Shown here one piece after another: positions 23,630 through 35,944 of a DNA stretch of 64,000 nucleotides; the stretch's first letter is position 1, and every line of letters starts with the position of its first letter. Origin of the DNA: Aquilaria yunnanensis (taxonomy: Eukaryota > Streptophyta > Magnoliopsida > Malvales > Thymelaeaceae). The position numbers were made by a program, and so were the translations under genes. The stretch covers positions 70,178,393 through 70,242,392 of the forward strand of contig CM077594.1 in the NCBI GenBank assembly GCA_039654915.1, given 5' to 3'. The notes under the pieces are model-generated. The model saw nothing but the letters and a program-made list of their open reading frames with translations, had not been told where the DNA came from and searched no databases.

Positions 23630-24061
23630 CAGAACAGGGGTAGCCGAATCGTCGCCATAACTACCCTGTGAAGGTGAAACGTCACCATAATTGCCCCTCC
23701 AAGGTGACAAGACATGACTGGCATAACCGATGTGACTCCCCCCAACCATCGCGTGCCACGTGTCATCCAACGCGAGAAACTAGGACACACTTTTTGACAC
23801 CTTGAAAACCCAAGCATGCCTTTCCAAACTGACACGCCTGGTTACGAGACGCGACGGTCCACTGACCTCCAACAGAAAAAGTAAAAATAAAGGGAGTACG
23901 CACCCCGAGATCGTCAAGGGACTGACTAGAGGGCAGGTGATGACGCCTTGGTTAGGAAGGAACGACTTCGGTTGCCAAAGCGTGTCGTCGGACAGCGACC
24001 TACTAGGAGTCCAGCAAGATGTCCTTAGAGAGTCTAGACCCGAAGTCTCCACTTTGACTCT
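23630..24061. other. Tat-A spacer upstream of the antisense promoter
   Basis: Between the antisense promoter and the polypurine tract. It includes the upstream promoter block (23640-23700). Otherwise I see no gene or repeat. Confidence 0.5.
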
Positions 24062-24076
24062 TCAAGGCGGGGCATG
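24062..24076 (+). other. Polypurine tract of Tat-A
   Basis: CAAGGCGGGGCATG directly before the 3' LTR. The Tat-E equivalent is CGAGGGGGGCATG (39178-39190) and the Tat-G equivalent is CTCGAGGGGGGCATG on the minus strand (47292-47278). It primes plus-strand cDNA synthesis. Confidence 0.8.
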
Positions 24077-24877
24077 TCATAGCCGAAGTGCTATCACCAT
24101 TCAAACCCGTAAGCTTGGGCAGAGCACCACCATCGAAAACTAGAGCATCGACCCGCAGGAACTCGAGCATCGACCTTGTCGATCCTTCATCACCATTGGA
24201 GACGACAGTACTAACCTCAGGAATACGGTGCATCGCCATCCTCGGCAAGATGACCAAACTACCTTCGCCAGGGAAGAACGTCCCCGAACAGGACCACCCT
24301 TGGCAAAGAAATCCCTGGATTACTGCTACAGTCTCGGAAGGAAGTCCTCCCGTTCCGAAGAGCTCCCTTCTACCGAAAGGATCTCAAGAGTACGGCAGAA
24401 GCAATTAAGGAGCCTTTGACACACCGTACTCGCATGTTCCCTGACACGCCGCCCTCAGACGCTGCCCTTGTACAACCTAGGCTCCTGACCAAGTGGCCTA
24501 TGGTCGGGTAGATGCTCCCCCTCTCCCCAAAGGTATGAATCGCATCTGACCGAACACATGTCATGATCTGGGCAAGCTGGGTCAAACGAACTTCTACTGT
24601 TCACCTCCTTATAAATATTCGGGAAATGCCCCAGGTAAAGGGACCCCCAACTCCAAGAGAAAATCTCTCCACTCTCTACTCACTCCCCATTTTCTAAATG
24701 CTGACTTGGGCGTTGGAAGCCCTTCCCCAGAAAAATACTTTGTGGACCTCCTAACCTTCGCTTTTTAAGTGTTTCAGGTGGTCTCTCCTGAGAAATCCCC
24801 CTTTCGGACGCTCCTCCCTCACCAGAAGTCCATCCTAGTCCCACCATGTCATAAAGTGAAGATACTAATGGGCATCA
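24077..24877 (+). repeat. 3' LTR of Tat-A
   Basis: Starts TCATAGCC (5' LTR has TGATAGCC) and ends GGGCATCA; followed by the duplication CTTTC. Similar to 10937-11749 throughout, with scattered substitutions and small indels. The dormant gag ATG is at 24846, again 32 nt before the end. Confidence 0.95.
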
Positions 24878-24882
24878 CTTTC

Positions 24883-25158
24883 TTCATCTGCTTCCTCCTC
24901 CTCTTGATTCCCTCCAGCTTTACTGGATTGATCATTTTCCACTTGCTCTTTGCCAGGCCTTCTCATTCTCCTCCTTCCTTCTGTGTCTACTGGTTTTGAA
25001 TTCCCCTGGTGTTGAGCTTGGCCTCTAGCGAAGGCTTGCATTCCCACCACCAACTGAGCCACAGTGGCCTGTAGTGACTCCATCATTACTTCCATTCTGT
25101 CTTGCCTATCTCTACTGGGTCCAGGTGCTTGTAACCTGGCATTTGGCTCTTCGGCCAA
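24883..25158 (-). pseudogene. Chr-B gag N-terminus
   Basis: Begins with Met at 25158 and runs MAEEPNARLQAPGPSRDRQD, then MESLQATVAQLVVGMQAFAR, a typical gag N-terminal helix, and an acidic tail QEEEEADEE. The frame is cut by Tat-A at 24882 and continues at 10936 on the minus strand. It is open throughout, so this part is little decayed. Confidence 0.85.
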
Positions 25159-25412
25159 GTCATGCTCAACAACATATACCTGTCTTTTCAGGCATATCCA
25201 CTTGCATTCCCTCTATCTGATGGGTTGTAGTATCTTCTTCTAGTCTCGAGGATTCTCTTTCCCTGCCTCTTGTTCTCATCCTGCACTTCAAATGCAGATA
25301 TTGACATATACTTAATGATACAAGTCTTATTTAAGCTAAACCCTATGTGGGACACTGTCTAGGTTAATACTCTGCGACTTTAAATCCCAAGCTTTGATAC
25401 CAAAACAAAGCC
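25159..25412 (-). other. Chr-B leader and primer-binding site
   Basis: The minus strand carries TGGTATCAAAGC (25402-25391), close to the TGGTATCAGAGC primer site complementary to initiator Met tRNA used by many plant elements. It lies about ten bases inside the LTR end at 25413. The rest is untranslated leader. Confidence 0.82.
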
Positions 25413-27860
25413 TGTCACACCCCACATAGGCCCCAGCCCATCCACACTCTGTATCACTCACCCTTTTCTTGCTTAGGGTTGACAAACTAACATATTTCTT
25501 AAGTGTGGTTATTAACTTCCAATTTGGCCAACGTTTGTTATTGGAGTTTAATTCTTATTTTCTTAAGGTAATGGGCTTGGGAGGTGGCCCAGGAGGCTTT
25601 TGACGGTACTTAATCAGTTTCTTGCAACAGAAGTAAGGCCGAATATTGCTATCTTGCAAAACAAGCAAGGCTGTAATTGATAATTTGCATAACAAGCAAG
25701 GCATACACTCATGTAAATAAGTGTTTAGGATGTGTATAAATCAAGTGTGCTACTTAGTACACTTCAACCAAGAAGCCCAAGATACCATAAGGTTTGAAAA
25801 TCCAAGTTTAGATGCAAATGAGCATCCGGCCATAAGTAAGGCATAGGAGATTCACAACATAAAACACATCCCACATTCATATAAACATGTCACACATTGG
25901 CCCATAAGCATTCATCATTTATATGTCCAAAACCATCATTTACAAGCATAATTTGGCATACCAAGGTATTCCAAGTACCACAAGACCTAAATATACCCGA
26001 GACTACACATACATAAACACAACAGAAGTAGCCTACAGAGTACACAAAACATGGCTACATGCCAAGGTTCACCAAACTTCAAGTTCACCAAATTATGCTT
26101 ACAAACCGAGACCATTACTCTCCAAATAAAACCTTAAGTTTGCCATAAAGCAAGACACACTGCAGCATAAGACCTATGGACATATTCATTGTCATAAACG
26201 TGAAAACCACTATCAGAGCAATAGTCGACACATCCATTGCTATTCACCTAGACGGTCCCACACTAATCAAGCCTGCACAACTCTGAACATAAGTTTTAGC
26301 CGAAACCATGAACAAAGACTTGTAAAGGAAACAACTTAATCAAGCCAAGCACAACATTGGCACATACCTTTGGCACATAAATACTACTAGCACACACAAG
26401 CTAGTAATTCAAGCAAACACTACTCAAGCTGAATATCCTTTCCTGAAACACAAAAGTATGGGCAATGAGTAACAATTACTCAGTAGAGTTCACCACCATA
26501 ACAACTCAATTAAGAGTTTATTTAGTTAAGCCGAGTAACAAACTCTAGGCTTAACCTCCCCAAGCTCATAATGTCCTGTACAATAAGACATAAGAACACC
26601 AAAACAACAACAATATACAAAATACTAACATAACTGAGGCATATAGGCATGAGTATGAATGTAATGGATTAGCAAGCACAAAGAATACAGTCAAGCACAC
26701 AAGATACACACTCACACACCACAATGTACATTCGGCCGAAGCTCTAGCATGTGCCCTTGTGCACCATTGGACTTAATACTTCACCATTTTAGTCGACCAT
26801 CCACTAGAGCTCCAAAATTCCTAGCAAGTTGGCCTCACTCACTAGAATTTTTAGCACATGCCAATAATTGATTAGCTAACCAATACTCATAAAGCTGAAT
26901 CATCTCAATAGCCCATCAAGGAACTAAGGTCATTTAGAATATTCTAACTATCACTTAGCCACTCTGTTACTTGAATCATGGTATATTACCAAGGAAACAA
27001 GTAAATCCGTGAACCCTACCTTTCAAAACAAAGATTGAGCCCTCTTAGTTGATGCTTGAACATCCAAGACCGAAATGTTTCTCAACAAAGATGGCCTAGC
27101 ACATTTCAACTACCAATTAGGCACCAATATTACTTCTTCATGGAATCTATACCATGCATTCAAGTAATTTACAAATATTTACCTCAATTCCAAGCTTGAA
27201 TGTCTCGGCCTCGCTTTGTAACTTCAAAACTGAAGCTTTAACTTGAATTCCTAGGTGTCCTAGTGCCAAGAGTGAAGATTCCAAGCTTGATTTTGTGTTC
27301 AAGCTTCCATTCAACACTAATTTGGCATGAACTCGGCAACACAACGTTCTTTGCTCTTAAGAACACTATGAACTCAGTTAATTCGAGACTAAAGATGGTA
27401 ATGAGTGCCAAGTTTGAGTGGAAGCATGCATTAGCCGGTTACACTCCAAATGGCACCAATATTGGCCTGACTTGCTTCTCGGTCATGACAACTGTTTGCC
27501 TGGTGCAATGCCATCCATCCATACCCCTTAGTACCATATTTAGCACCCAAAAGAGTGCTCAAAGTGGCCTTAGAGTTTTGTTTCTCGGCACTGGCCATAT
27601 ATCCATTTTCTATGTCAAATTGGTCCTCGAAACTTCTCGGTTTTTCACATATGTCACTTCTCTCAATTTCATTGAAGTTCTTCACTTTTTGTTTTCTTAC
27701 AACAAACTTCATGGCCATTTTTCTTTGCGCATTTGGAACCTGAAAGTTCTCAATTTAGCACATACACCACTGCTCCCATGCTCAAACAAGTCCTTCATGT
27801 TTTCATAGCATTTCTTTTATTTTCTTGGCCTGGGCTAAGCACTGGGGAACGAACCTAACA
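25413..27860 (-). repeat. 5' LTR of Chr-B
   Basis: On the minus strand it starts TGTTAGGTTCG at 27860 and ends GTGTGACA at 25413, 2448 bp. It aligns with the solo LTR at 17774-20897 and, for its 3' part, with 457-1599. Open frames inside (for example one of 181 codons on the plus strand at 27263-27808) have no family resemblance and are antisense to the LTR. Confidence 0.9.
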
Positions 27861-29109
27861 CTACTCACTGGAGTTCAGGAAGTGATGACTTTTGCGGTGA
27901 GTCGTCAACGAAGGACATTCTCCCCAGTTGGTGTCATGTTGAAGAAATGACATCAAAGGGGCCCAGGACCTCTCGCCGGAGAAGCCCATCGCCATATGGA
28001 AGGTCACCGTCCCCTAACCGGTGAAGTGATTCCCTGAAGAGGAGACGTCGTTCCCCGCTGCCGGAGACTCCCAGGCAATGGGAAGAGACTAGTGCCACCA
28101 CACTCATGGAGAAGATCCTAGAGAGGTTGGAAAAAGTAGAAAGGCAGATCGCCCGAAAGCCTGTCTGGTCAAGGTTATCTGAGACCTTCACCGGAGAAGA
28201 GTCACCCTTTATCTGGACAGTAGTGGAAGCACCAATGCCAAGCGATATCCGGGTGCCTCGCTTGGAAACCTTTGATGGGCATAGCGACCCTCATGCCCAC
28301 CTAACCAAGTACAAGCGTAGCATGGTACTACATGGTGCCGATGATGCTACCCTTTGCAAGTGCTTTGAGGTCACCCTCTTAGGCCCGGTAACCCCATGGT
28401 GCAACTCCCTAGCCCCTGGAACTATAATTAGTTTCTAGGAGCTATCCACGACATTCACATAGTAGTTCATTAGTAGCAGGCCAACAACGAAGATGTTGGT
28501 TCAGATGTTCGACATAGCGCAAAGGTGTGGAGAGACCATTCACGACTATGTGGAAAGGTTTAACCGAGAGGCCCTGAGTGTGCCGAACTTCTGTCCCAAA
28601 ATACATAGCCACGCCATGATAAGGGGACTCCGGAGATAGTCACAACTCTTCTATGAGTTCTCTAAAGACCCCCCAAACACCCTCGAAGAATTCTACCGAA
28701 GGGCGGAATAGCACATGACTACTGAGGAACTTAGGATGGGGGGGCAAAATCTAACAACACTCGCCCCAAGGGACAAAGCAGCCTACCTCGGTATCCAACC
28801 GAAGGTAGAGGGAGACCTCGAAAGCAGAGGGGAAAGAAGCCAATGACATTCACGCCTTTGAATACCACGAGAATGAACATACTGCTGGCAATGGAAAGGC
28901 AAGGCACCCAGATTCAACAGCCAAAAGGCATGACCTCGGAAAACAAGAAGAATATGAAGAAGTTCTGCCAGTTCCATCAGGATCACTGTCATGACACTGA
29001 GGATTGCTTACAACTGAGGAAGTACATTGAATCCCTGATCAAGCAGGGTCAACTTCGCCGGTACCTACGGATGCCCTCTCCTAAGGGAAGGAGAAAGGAA
29101 GAAAGATAG
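27861..29109 (+). pseudogene. Tat-E gag, 5'-truncated
   Basis: Resumes directly after Chr-B with the segment equivalent to 12053 of Tat-A. 28106-28438 encodes MEKILERLEKVERQIARKPV, RLETFDGHSDPHAHLTKYKR and the start of the capsid-like domain; TAG at 28436. Later stops and a frameshift separate it from 28843-29109, which has the zinc-knuckle-like KKFCQFHQDHCHDTEDCLQL. The first roughly 130 codons lie in the deleted segment. Confidence 0.85.
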
Positions 29110-29970
29110 GAAGATGAGGACTACGATTCTGACCGACGTCGGAACCGAAATCCCAAGAAGAATCCTCCACCTCCGATTGGAGTAATCCAAACAATCACCA
29201 CGGGACTATCTTTAGTGAAGAGGAAGAGGAAAGCCAAGGAGATTTCAGTGATGGAATTCGGCAACCCATCGAACAAGCTTACTCGGAAAGATGGGTCTAC
29301 CGTAGCGTTTGCACATGATGACCCACTTCTTATTATGGTAACGTTGGGAGCAGGGACGTAATGAAGGTGCTCCTGGATGATGGGTCCAACACCGACATCT
29401 TATTCTCCCACCTGTTGCCAATCTTGGGCATCGTAAAAATTGATCTCGGACCTGTCACATCTCGTACCTTCGGGTAGGTCCTTCCAAACTCCCTGTCCTC
29501 GGTTGGATCAACCTACCTTGGATGTTAAGGGGAACTTCTACTAAGGACAATAGAGAGCTCTTCGCCTCTGCCATGATCAGATTCATTGTCATCGATGTCC
29601 CTTCTTCATATAATGCCATCCTCGGAAGGGAAACTCAAGGGAACTTTCACGTCCGACTAGATGTGAAGTACCTGACGGTCACCTTTGGCACGAAGGATGA
29701 AGACGTAGAAATATTTATTGATAAGGCTGAAGTTCGGAAGGTCTTCATAAGGGCGAGGCAGAGCCAAGTGAAAGTGCACACATAGACCTCGGGAGAGAAG
29801 GGCACATCGAATGAAGAATCTACAGAAGGAGAGAAAAGTAACTCAAAAAAAATTTAAACTGAGAGTGTAGAGCTTGTCCCGGGCCGAAGTACCCGTATGG
29901 GGAAACATTTGGCCGAAGGTGACAAGCAAAAGCTTGTATCTTTCCTTTTAATGAATGAAGATCTATTTGC
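29110..29970 (+). pseudogene. Tat-E protease region
   Basis: The motif VLLDDGSNTDILFSHLLP is readable near 29365-29420 after a frameshift. 29522-29785 is open and encodes RFIVIDVPSSYNAILGRETQ and DVKYLTVTFGTKDEDVEIFI, the conserved segment after protease in this lineage. Stops follow near 29786 and 29858. Confidence 0.75.
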
Positions 29971-30671
29971 CTACTAGTTGAAGGAGATGCCTAGGGTAGA
30001 CCCTCGCATAATTCAGCAAAGTCTTAAGATACGCCCTAATGCGAAGCATGTTTGCCAAAAAAAGAGAAGCCTTTCAGCACACAAGAACAACTTCATTAAA
30101 TCCAAAGTCCAATGGTTGATGGAGGCAGATATAATAAGGGAACTCAAATATCCTAAATGGCTTAGTAACGTGGTTATCGCCATGAAAGGAGGGAGTGACA
30201 AACTCCGAATGTGCATCGACTTCCAAAACGTGAATGATGCTTGTCCTAAGGATTCATATCCTCTGCCCCTAATAGACCAGTTGGTGGACTCAACCGCTAA
30301 GTATGGCCTCCTTAGCTTCGTCGACACCTTCAGCGGGTATCATCAAATCAGGATGGACCCCGAAGATGAGGAAAAAACCGCCTTCATCCCCGAAGTTGGT
30401 ACATAGTGCTATATTAGAATGCTTTTTGAGCTTAAGAATGCAGGGGCCACATACCAGAGGTTGATGAATAGGGTCTTCGACTCCCAAATTGGGAGAAACA
30501 TGGAAGTCTATGTCAATGATATGATAGTTAAGAGCAAACTACCTAATAGTCATATCACTGACTTAGAAGAAACATTCCACTAGCTGAGGACATTCAGAAT
30601 TCGTCTCAACCCCAAAAAATGTGTGTTCGGGGTGAATACGGGTAAGTTTCTCGGATTTATGGTATCGGAGA
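29971..30671 (+). pseudogene. Tat-E reverse transcriptase, first part
   Basis: 29978-30406 is open with WLSNVVIAMKGGSDKLRMCI, NDACPKDSYPLPLIDQLVDS and FSGYHQIRMDPEDEEKT. TAG at 30404. The catalytic motif at 30509-30520 reads YVND in place of YVDD, so one catalytic Asp is lost. The frame is cut after GKFLGFMVSE by the orphan LTR at 30672. Confidence 0.87.
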
Positions 30672-33157
30672 TGTTACCTACTCTGAGGTAGTTCAGTTAT
30701 TGTGCCAAAACTGTGCATTTAAACTCCTAGGTTTGGTTTGTCCTGTACGTCATCAAAACAACACCACTAGTGTACATGCTCAAGTGACCCTCTTGAGCAC
30801 TATATAAATACATGCATATTGGTCTAACCATAACACACATATTTACATTTATGCACACTATGGAAGCTAAGAAGGAAAACAGTAGCACAAGTCTTAGTTT
30901 TGGCTTCCACACATTAGACAATCTTCTTAAGTTCTAGTGACCAGCTACTGCACCTGTAACTTCCAGTAATGAAATGTATCATTATAGCCACATACCCCCA
31001 TATTTTCATTGCTCCATTATCAAGTGGAGACTTATAGAAAACCAAGGAATTTTTTTTTACATCAATAGCCCACCTATGGACCAAGTTATGGATTTTTTAA
31101 ATTGGTTACAAAATTCTGACCAAATCAACAGTAACTCAGCCAACTTTTCAACGTCATATGTTTGGATACAGGGCTCTAAATTAAGAAATTCCAAAGCCCA
31201 ATTAACCCTCTAGATTTCCTCTAGGTGTGGTATAAATTTCATACCAAGATTCATTTGACACAGGGAGATATTCAACTTTAGCTCCAGAGTCAAAATTCTG
31301 GCAACTTTTGGACCATTTTGCCCATACAATTTTTCCAAACCATGCAAACACTTCATTCACAAGAGGAAAGCCCTCCAATGCTATCCCATATATGTTCATT
31401 ACACATAGGAATTACATTACCTTTATTTTAATAACTTTATGTGGCCAAAATAGAATTTACAAATAAGCAGCCCATCATTCACACTTAGACAGCTTTGCAC
31501 CACATCACTTACATAGCCAAAACATTACTCAAATGTTCACATACTTGTCTCATTTAACATACAATACATGTACATGCATACATGCACGACAATATGTTCT
31601 TAACTCAGCTAAATACGCACCCTAGGTTATAGGAGGTCCTGAGACATAATGGACTCCAAAAAAAGGATGCTGGACAGCTGCTGCACAACACAGTAAGTAC
31701 CACCATTAAAAAAACCAAATGTGCTCCTAAAATCACCAAAATTTCTAGATCACAACTAGACATATGGAAGTTCATGTACCTGAAATTTCAGATCAAAACT
31801 CAAACCACAAAGGTTAGTTTGAAGGTGATTTTCAGCTGGACCTGAAATGACAGAATTAAGGCGAGTAAGTTTCATTGAGAAACTTAGTAAGGGTAACACT
31901 TGGTTTCTTAAGGTAATGTGATCCTCATTAAAACCTGCATCCAAAGAAACTAAAACACAAAAACCACAATGCATATATACAAGATATAGCAACCAAATGC
32001 AGCAGCCAAACACAAACAACAAACACATGAAATGTGTCAGCAACATATACCATAGGTTCGTCCATAAACCACATAATAAACATAACCAAATCACTATGGC
32101 AGCCCTCCTCAAGCTAATGCTTGGTCTTAGGAGGATTTTAACAATAGTTAGTACTAACTTTGGGCTCTAGAAACCCTTATTTCACTGCCATCTTTCTGCA
32201 CCTGACAATAGGTCACAAAACGTTCAATAAGTGCACTCCCCTCAATAAGCTTGGTTCATTAAGCTCATGGCTCTCTTCCAAGCTTAGCCATAGCTCCATG
32301 GATGTTTGAAAACATATAAAACAACCCATGAGAGCAAGAGAACCCTTACCAAAGTGAGTAGGCCAAATTTGAAGCTTAATCCTTGAAGTATGCAAGAAAT
32401 AGCTCTAGTTTGCTTCCAATTGCTTCATTTTTCCTTCAATTTCAATCACTTGCAAGTTTGAAGGTGTGGTGGCTATGGAGGAAGTATGGCTGTGTTCTTG
32501 GGCTGGGGGAGGACGAAAATGAGAATGGGAGAAGTGATTTGGCCACTTAAATGGCCTTAAATGAGCTTAAGGGCACAAAACACACTTAACAAGCTTAACC
32601 TTGCTTTATGTCATTTTCCTTCTCACTAATTATGGTTTCTTTGTCTTAAACTCATTGGTACACATGTGCCCAACATTTTTGACTAATTATCAAGTCATGG
32701 CTGCCTCCCTCATGGTGGGATAACCCCAAAATTCCACCCTTAGACTTATGTCAAAAGCTTGAACACCTTAAGGTTTACACTAGGAAATTTAGGTCCTTAC
32801 TGCCTGTAGTGTTTCCTTTGTCCAAACTTGTCTTCCATGAGTAATTTGGTCCTCCAATAGCACTTTCAAACCATTTACATCCTTCCCATAACTCTCCAAG
32901 TCTCTTTCTTGAGAGTTTTGCAATTGAGTACCTGAATTTCCAAAACCTTACAAAAAAGTCCATAGGTTGCTTGAAAAACAAGCAATCCTTAAGGCTTTTC
33001 TTGGGGACCAAGTTACCAACTTGGAACACTTTTAAGGAGTTATTGATCATGCCTTTTACGCCCCACACTTTGAACACTATGGTGAGAATTACACAATATA
33101 ATGGTTTTTAGCCATGATGACAGACTTGTAATTCTCCCATTTTATGAGGTGGTAACA
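30672..33157 (+). mobile_element. Orphan solo LTR, copy 1 (about 2.5 kb)
   Basis: TGTTACCTACT...GGTGGTAACA with a perfect target duplication GGAGA (30667-30671 and 33158-33162), so insertion by integrase is clear. It splits the RT of Tat-E. A second copy in the opposite orientation is at 48483-50936. No coding capacity recognised and no internal region of this family in the window. Strand is a guess from a TATA-like CACTATATAAATACATG about 130 bases from the left end. It could be a solo LTR or a terminal-repeat unit of a non-coding (LARD-type) element. Confidence 0.88.
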
Positions 33158-33162
33158 GGAGA

Positions 33163-34296
33163 GATGTATTGACGTTAATTCGGAAAAGGTCAAGGCCCTA
33201 CTAGGATTCTGAAGTGCCACAATGACCAAGGATGTGCAAAGAGTCACGGGAAGAATCACGTACCTCAACAGATTCATCTCCAGATATAGGGATTGCTGAA
33301 GAACCGTTCTTCAATGTCTTCAGTAAAGCAGCAAAAAATGGAGGTGACTTCGGAACCGAGGTGCACCCTTGGAACGAAGACTGCCAAAAGGCCTGGGAAG
33401 AGATTAAAATCTACCTAACTCATCTGCCGACACTTCGGTAGCTACAGGAAGGAGAACCCCTCATACTATACCTTGTCGTCACTAAAAAGACAGTAAGTTC
33501 GGTCCTTGTGAAGGAAGAGGGGGCAATGCAATGGCCAGTATATTATGTGAGCAAGTCTTTGCATGGTGTCGAAGTCAGGTACCCCTTGCTACAAAAGGCT
33601 ATTTATGCCCTGGTACTTGCAAGCAGAAGGTGATGACCCTATTTCCAAGGGCACCCCATTATCGTCCGAAGTAACCTGCCTGTTCGGGATATAATGAAGA
33701 AGGTAGACGACTCGGGAAGGCTATCGAAGTGGTGCATCGAGCTCGGTGAGTATGATATCAGCTATCAGCCAAGGAACGCAATAAAAGCACATGCATTAGC
33801 AGACTTCATCGTCGAGGTACCCGTTGCCGAAGACAGTCCACCTAACCTCGGTGAGGATGAACCTGAGTGGACTCTATTTGTTGACAGGGCTTCCAGTTCT
33901 GAACATCAACGAGCTAGAGTAATTCTCTGTGGTCCCGAAGATATGAAAGCCATGAAAGCAATCAAATTCGGGTTTAATGTCACTAACATTGTGGCAGAGT
34001 CTGAAGCCCTCATAGCAGGTTTGCACCTGGCCAGAAGAGTTTGTGTGAGAAACCTAAAGGCTCATAGTGACTCTCAGCTAGTGGTCCGACAGATGGCAGG
34101 GGACTATGGCATGAAAGACCTAACCTTGGAAAAGTATCATGACCTCGCAACAAAGCTCATCCAAGAGTTTGATGCGGTGAACATCGAGAATGTGCCTCGC
34201 CGAAACAATACTGAAGTAGATATTTTGGCCAAGTCAAAAAATTCCACCGAAGTGCTAAGCCAACCGAGCATAGCAATAATGAGCATAGCAACTTAA
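33163..34296 (+). pseudogene. Tat-E RT end and dual RNase H
   Basis: After the orphan LTR the RT connection resumes (EKVKALLGF-like, then VQRVTGRIT). First RNase H: LYLVVTKKTVSSVLVKEEG, again without the DAS aspartate, and PVYYVSKSLHGVEVRYP. Second RNase H in 33694-34296: FVDRASSS (Gly to Arg beside the catalytic Asp), AESEALIAGL, HSDSQLVVRQM and NNTEVDILAKS. Stops near 33439 and 33630. Confidence 0.85.
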
Positions 34297-35541
34297 GAAA
34301 GAGGATGGAAAGATCCCATAAAAAAGTACCTCATGGCTTCAAATCTTTCCGAGGACCTTCATGAAGCGGCAAAAGTGCGAAGACGTTCCGGATGATATTT
34401 TCTAATCGGAGAGGAGCTATACTGACAAGGGTATGCGAGTCCACTCCAAAGGTGTGTCAGCGAAGAGGATATAGAAATGGTCCTCAAAGAAGTCCATGAG
34501 GGGGCCTATGGTTTCCACATAGGAACTTATGCTCTAGTAGGAGTACTACTCCGCCAGAGATACTTCTGGCCCACCCTAAGGAAGGATGCGAGGCAATTTG
34601 TCTAGAAATGTAACAATTGCCAAAGACACACCAACATCTAGAGGCTACCCTCGAAAATGATAACTTCGGCTAACTACCCTTGTCCCTTTGCAATATGAGG
34701 TATTGACCTCATCAGGCCTCTCCCAACTGTACCTGGAGGAGTGAAGTTTTACGTAGTCGCAGTAGATTACGTCACTAAATGGATTGAGGTAGAGCCTCTG
34801 GCAACCATTTTGGTGAAGGACATATAGAAATTCATCTAGAAGAACATCGTAGGCAGATTCGGCAAACCAAGGGTGATAATGGCTTATAATGGTTCCCAGT
34901 TTATTGATAGGGGGCTCTAGGAATTTGCTACCAACCATGGAATAAAAATGCACTTTGCCCCAGTAGCTCATCCTCAGAGTAACGGACAGGTAGATGTGTC
35001 TAACAGAACCATAAAGTATGGTTTGAAAAAGAGATTGATTCAAGCAAAGGGAAAATGGCCGGGAGAACTTCCCCGTGTGCTATGGAACTATCGGACAACC
35101 CCCCGAAGGGCCACAGGCGAAACACCTTTCTCACTCGTCTTCGGCACAAAGGCCATTATTCCTATTGAAGTGGTTCAGCCATCGATCAGGGTACAAGTGT
35201 TCAACGAAGAAGGGAACAACCTTGGGTTGAGGACCAAGTTGGACCTAATTGATGAACATAGAGAAGTGGCTGAGCTTACAAGCAAAGCTTTTCAGCAAAG
35301 GGTAGCTATGGCTGCAAACTCACATGTCAGGCGAAAAGGAATCAGGAAGGGGGACCTCATCCTCCGAAAGGCTGAGTTTGAGCCCCGAAGACCATCTCAT
35401 GGAGTACTTCGGGCAAACTAGGAAGGGCCTTATTTGGTCCTTGATGAAGTTCGATCAGGAGTGTACAATCTTGGTGATACCGAAGGTAGAGAACTGAGGA
35501 ATACATGGCATTCAGATGCTTTGAAAAAATTCTACTCTTAG
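34297..35541 (+). pseudogene. Tat-E integrase
   Basis: The zinc-binding part (VHEGAYGFHIG, KCNNCQRH) and core are readable with stops near 34292, 34604, 34695, 34826 and 34917. From 34948 to 35421 it is open: HFAPVAHPQSNGQVDVSNRT, ELPRVLWNYRTTPRRATGET and the C-terminal segment IRKGDLILRKAEFEP. It ends WHSDALKKFYS with TAG at 35539. Only one copy of the segment duplicated in Tat-A is present. Confidence 0.85.
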
Positions 35542-35944
35542 AAATTTTTCTAAGGAAAATAGTCCCACCAAAGGATCCTAGCCGAACAAGGTGCAAGTGC
35601 CTATGTACAAAAATAGTACATTTTCTTATAAGAGGCTTTAAACTGAACATGGCTAATAAAAATAGGCAAAGCTTTGCCGAAAGATATTAGCCAAAACTGG
35701 TCCTATATACGCCGAATGCCATTATTTGAATAACAAGTGTAGAGGATACTTACTATTTTCTCGAGGGACCTAGGCCGAAAATGGTTGAACTAACCCTCGG
35801 TACTGAAGATAGTATAGAAGAAACATGTCCTGAGACTTGGCCAAAGTTTGGAGGGAAGGGATTTTATTAATTTGTGCCTTGGCACAACAAAAAGAAGTTT
35901 ACAAGAAGAAGTTTACAAAGAAAAAGAAGTGAAGTCCTGGACGC
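35542..35944. other. Tat-E spacer between integrase and antisense gene
   Basis: Spacer between converging genes. The minus strand has AATTAATAAAATCCC near 35880-35865, a plausible poly(A) signal about 70-80 bases after the antisense stop codon. Otherwise no feature seen. Confidence 0.55.

Larger units (their letters stand above)
10937..24877 (+). mobile_element. Tat-A, Tat-lineage Ty3/gypsy retrotransposon, structurally complete
   Basis: Both LTRs, the primer site, gag-pol, antisense gene and polypurine tract are present. A perfect 5-bp target duplication CTTTC flanks it (10932-10936 and 24878-24882), and the host frame (gag of Chr-B) reads on across the insertion. Without the 3.1-kb solo LTR at 17774-20897 it is about 10.8 kb. 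Stops, at least two frameshifts and a 133-bp duplication in integrase make it non-autonomous. Confidence 0.95.
457..27860 (-). mobile_element. Chr-B, long-LTR Ty3/gypsy element (chromovirus-like), truncated and nested
   Basis: On the minus strand the order is 5' LTR (27860-25413), initiator-Met-type primer site, gag N-terminus, [Tat-A inserted], gag C-terminus, zinc knuckle, protease, RT, start of RNase H (to 7966), [Cop-C inserted], then a 3' LTR fragment (1599-457). RNase H C-terminus, integrase and any chromodomain are missing, apparently lost between 7966 and the LTR fragment. It inserted into gag of Tat-E: Tat-E sequence resumes at 27861 with CTACT. The matching duplication at the low end is lost with the last roughly 25 bases of the 3' LTR. 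The family call (Tekay/Del type) rests on LTR length, primer site and RT sequence and is an inference, because no chromodomain is left to confirm it. Confidence 0.8.

Noticed and set aside
27263..27808. Open frame of 181 codons on the plus strand
   Set aside because: Lies antisense inside the 5' LTR of Chr-B; no known domain and not kept in the related solo LTR.
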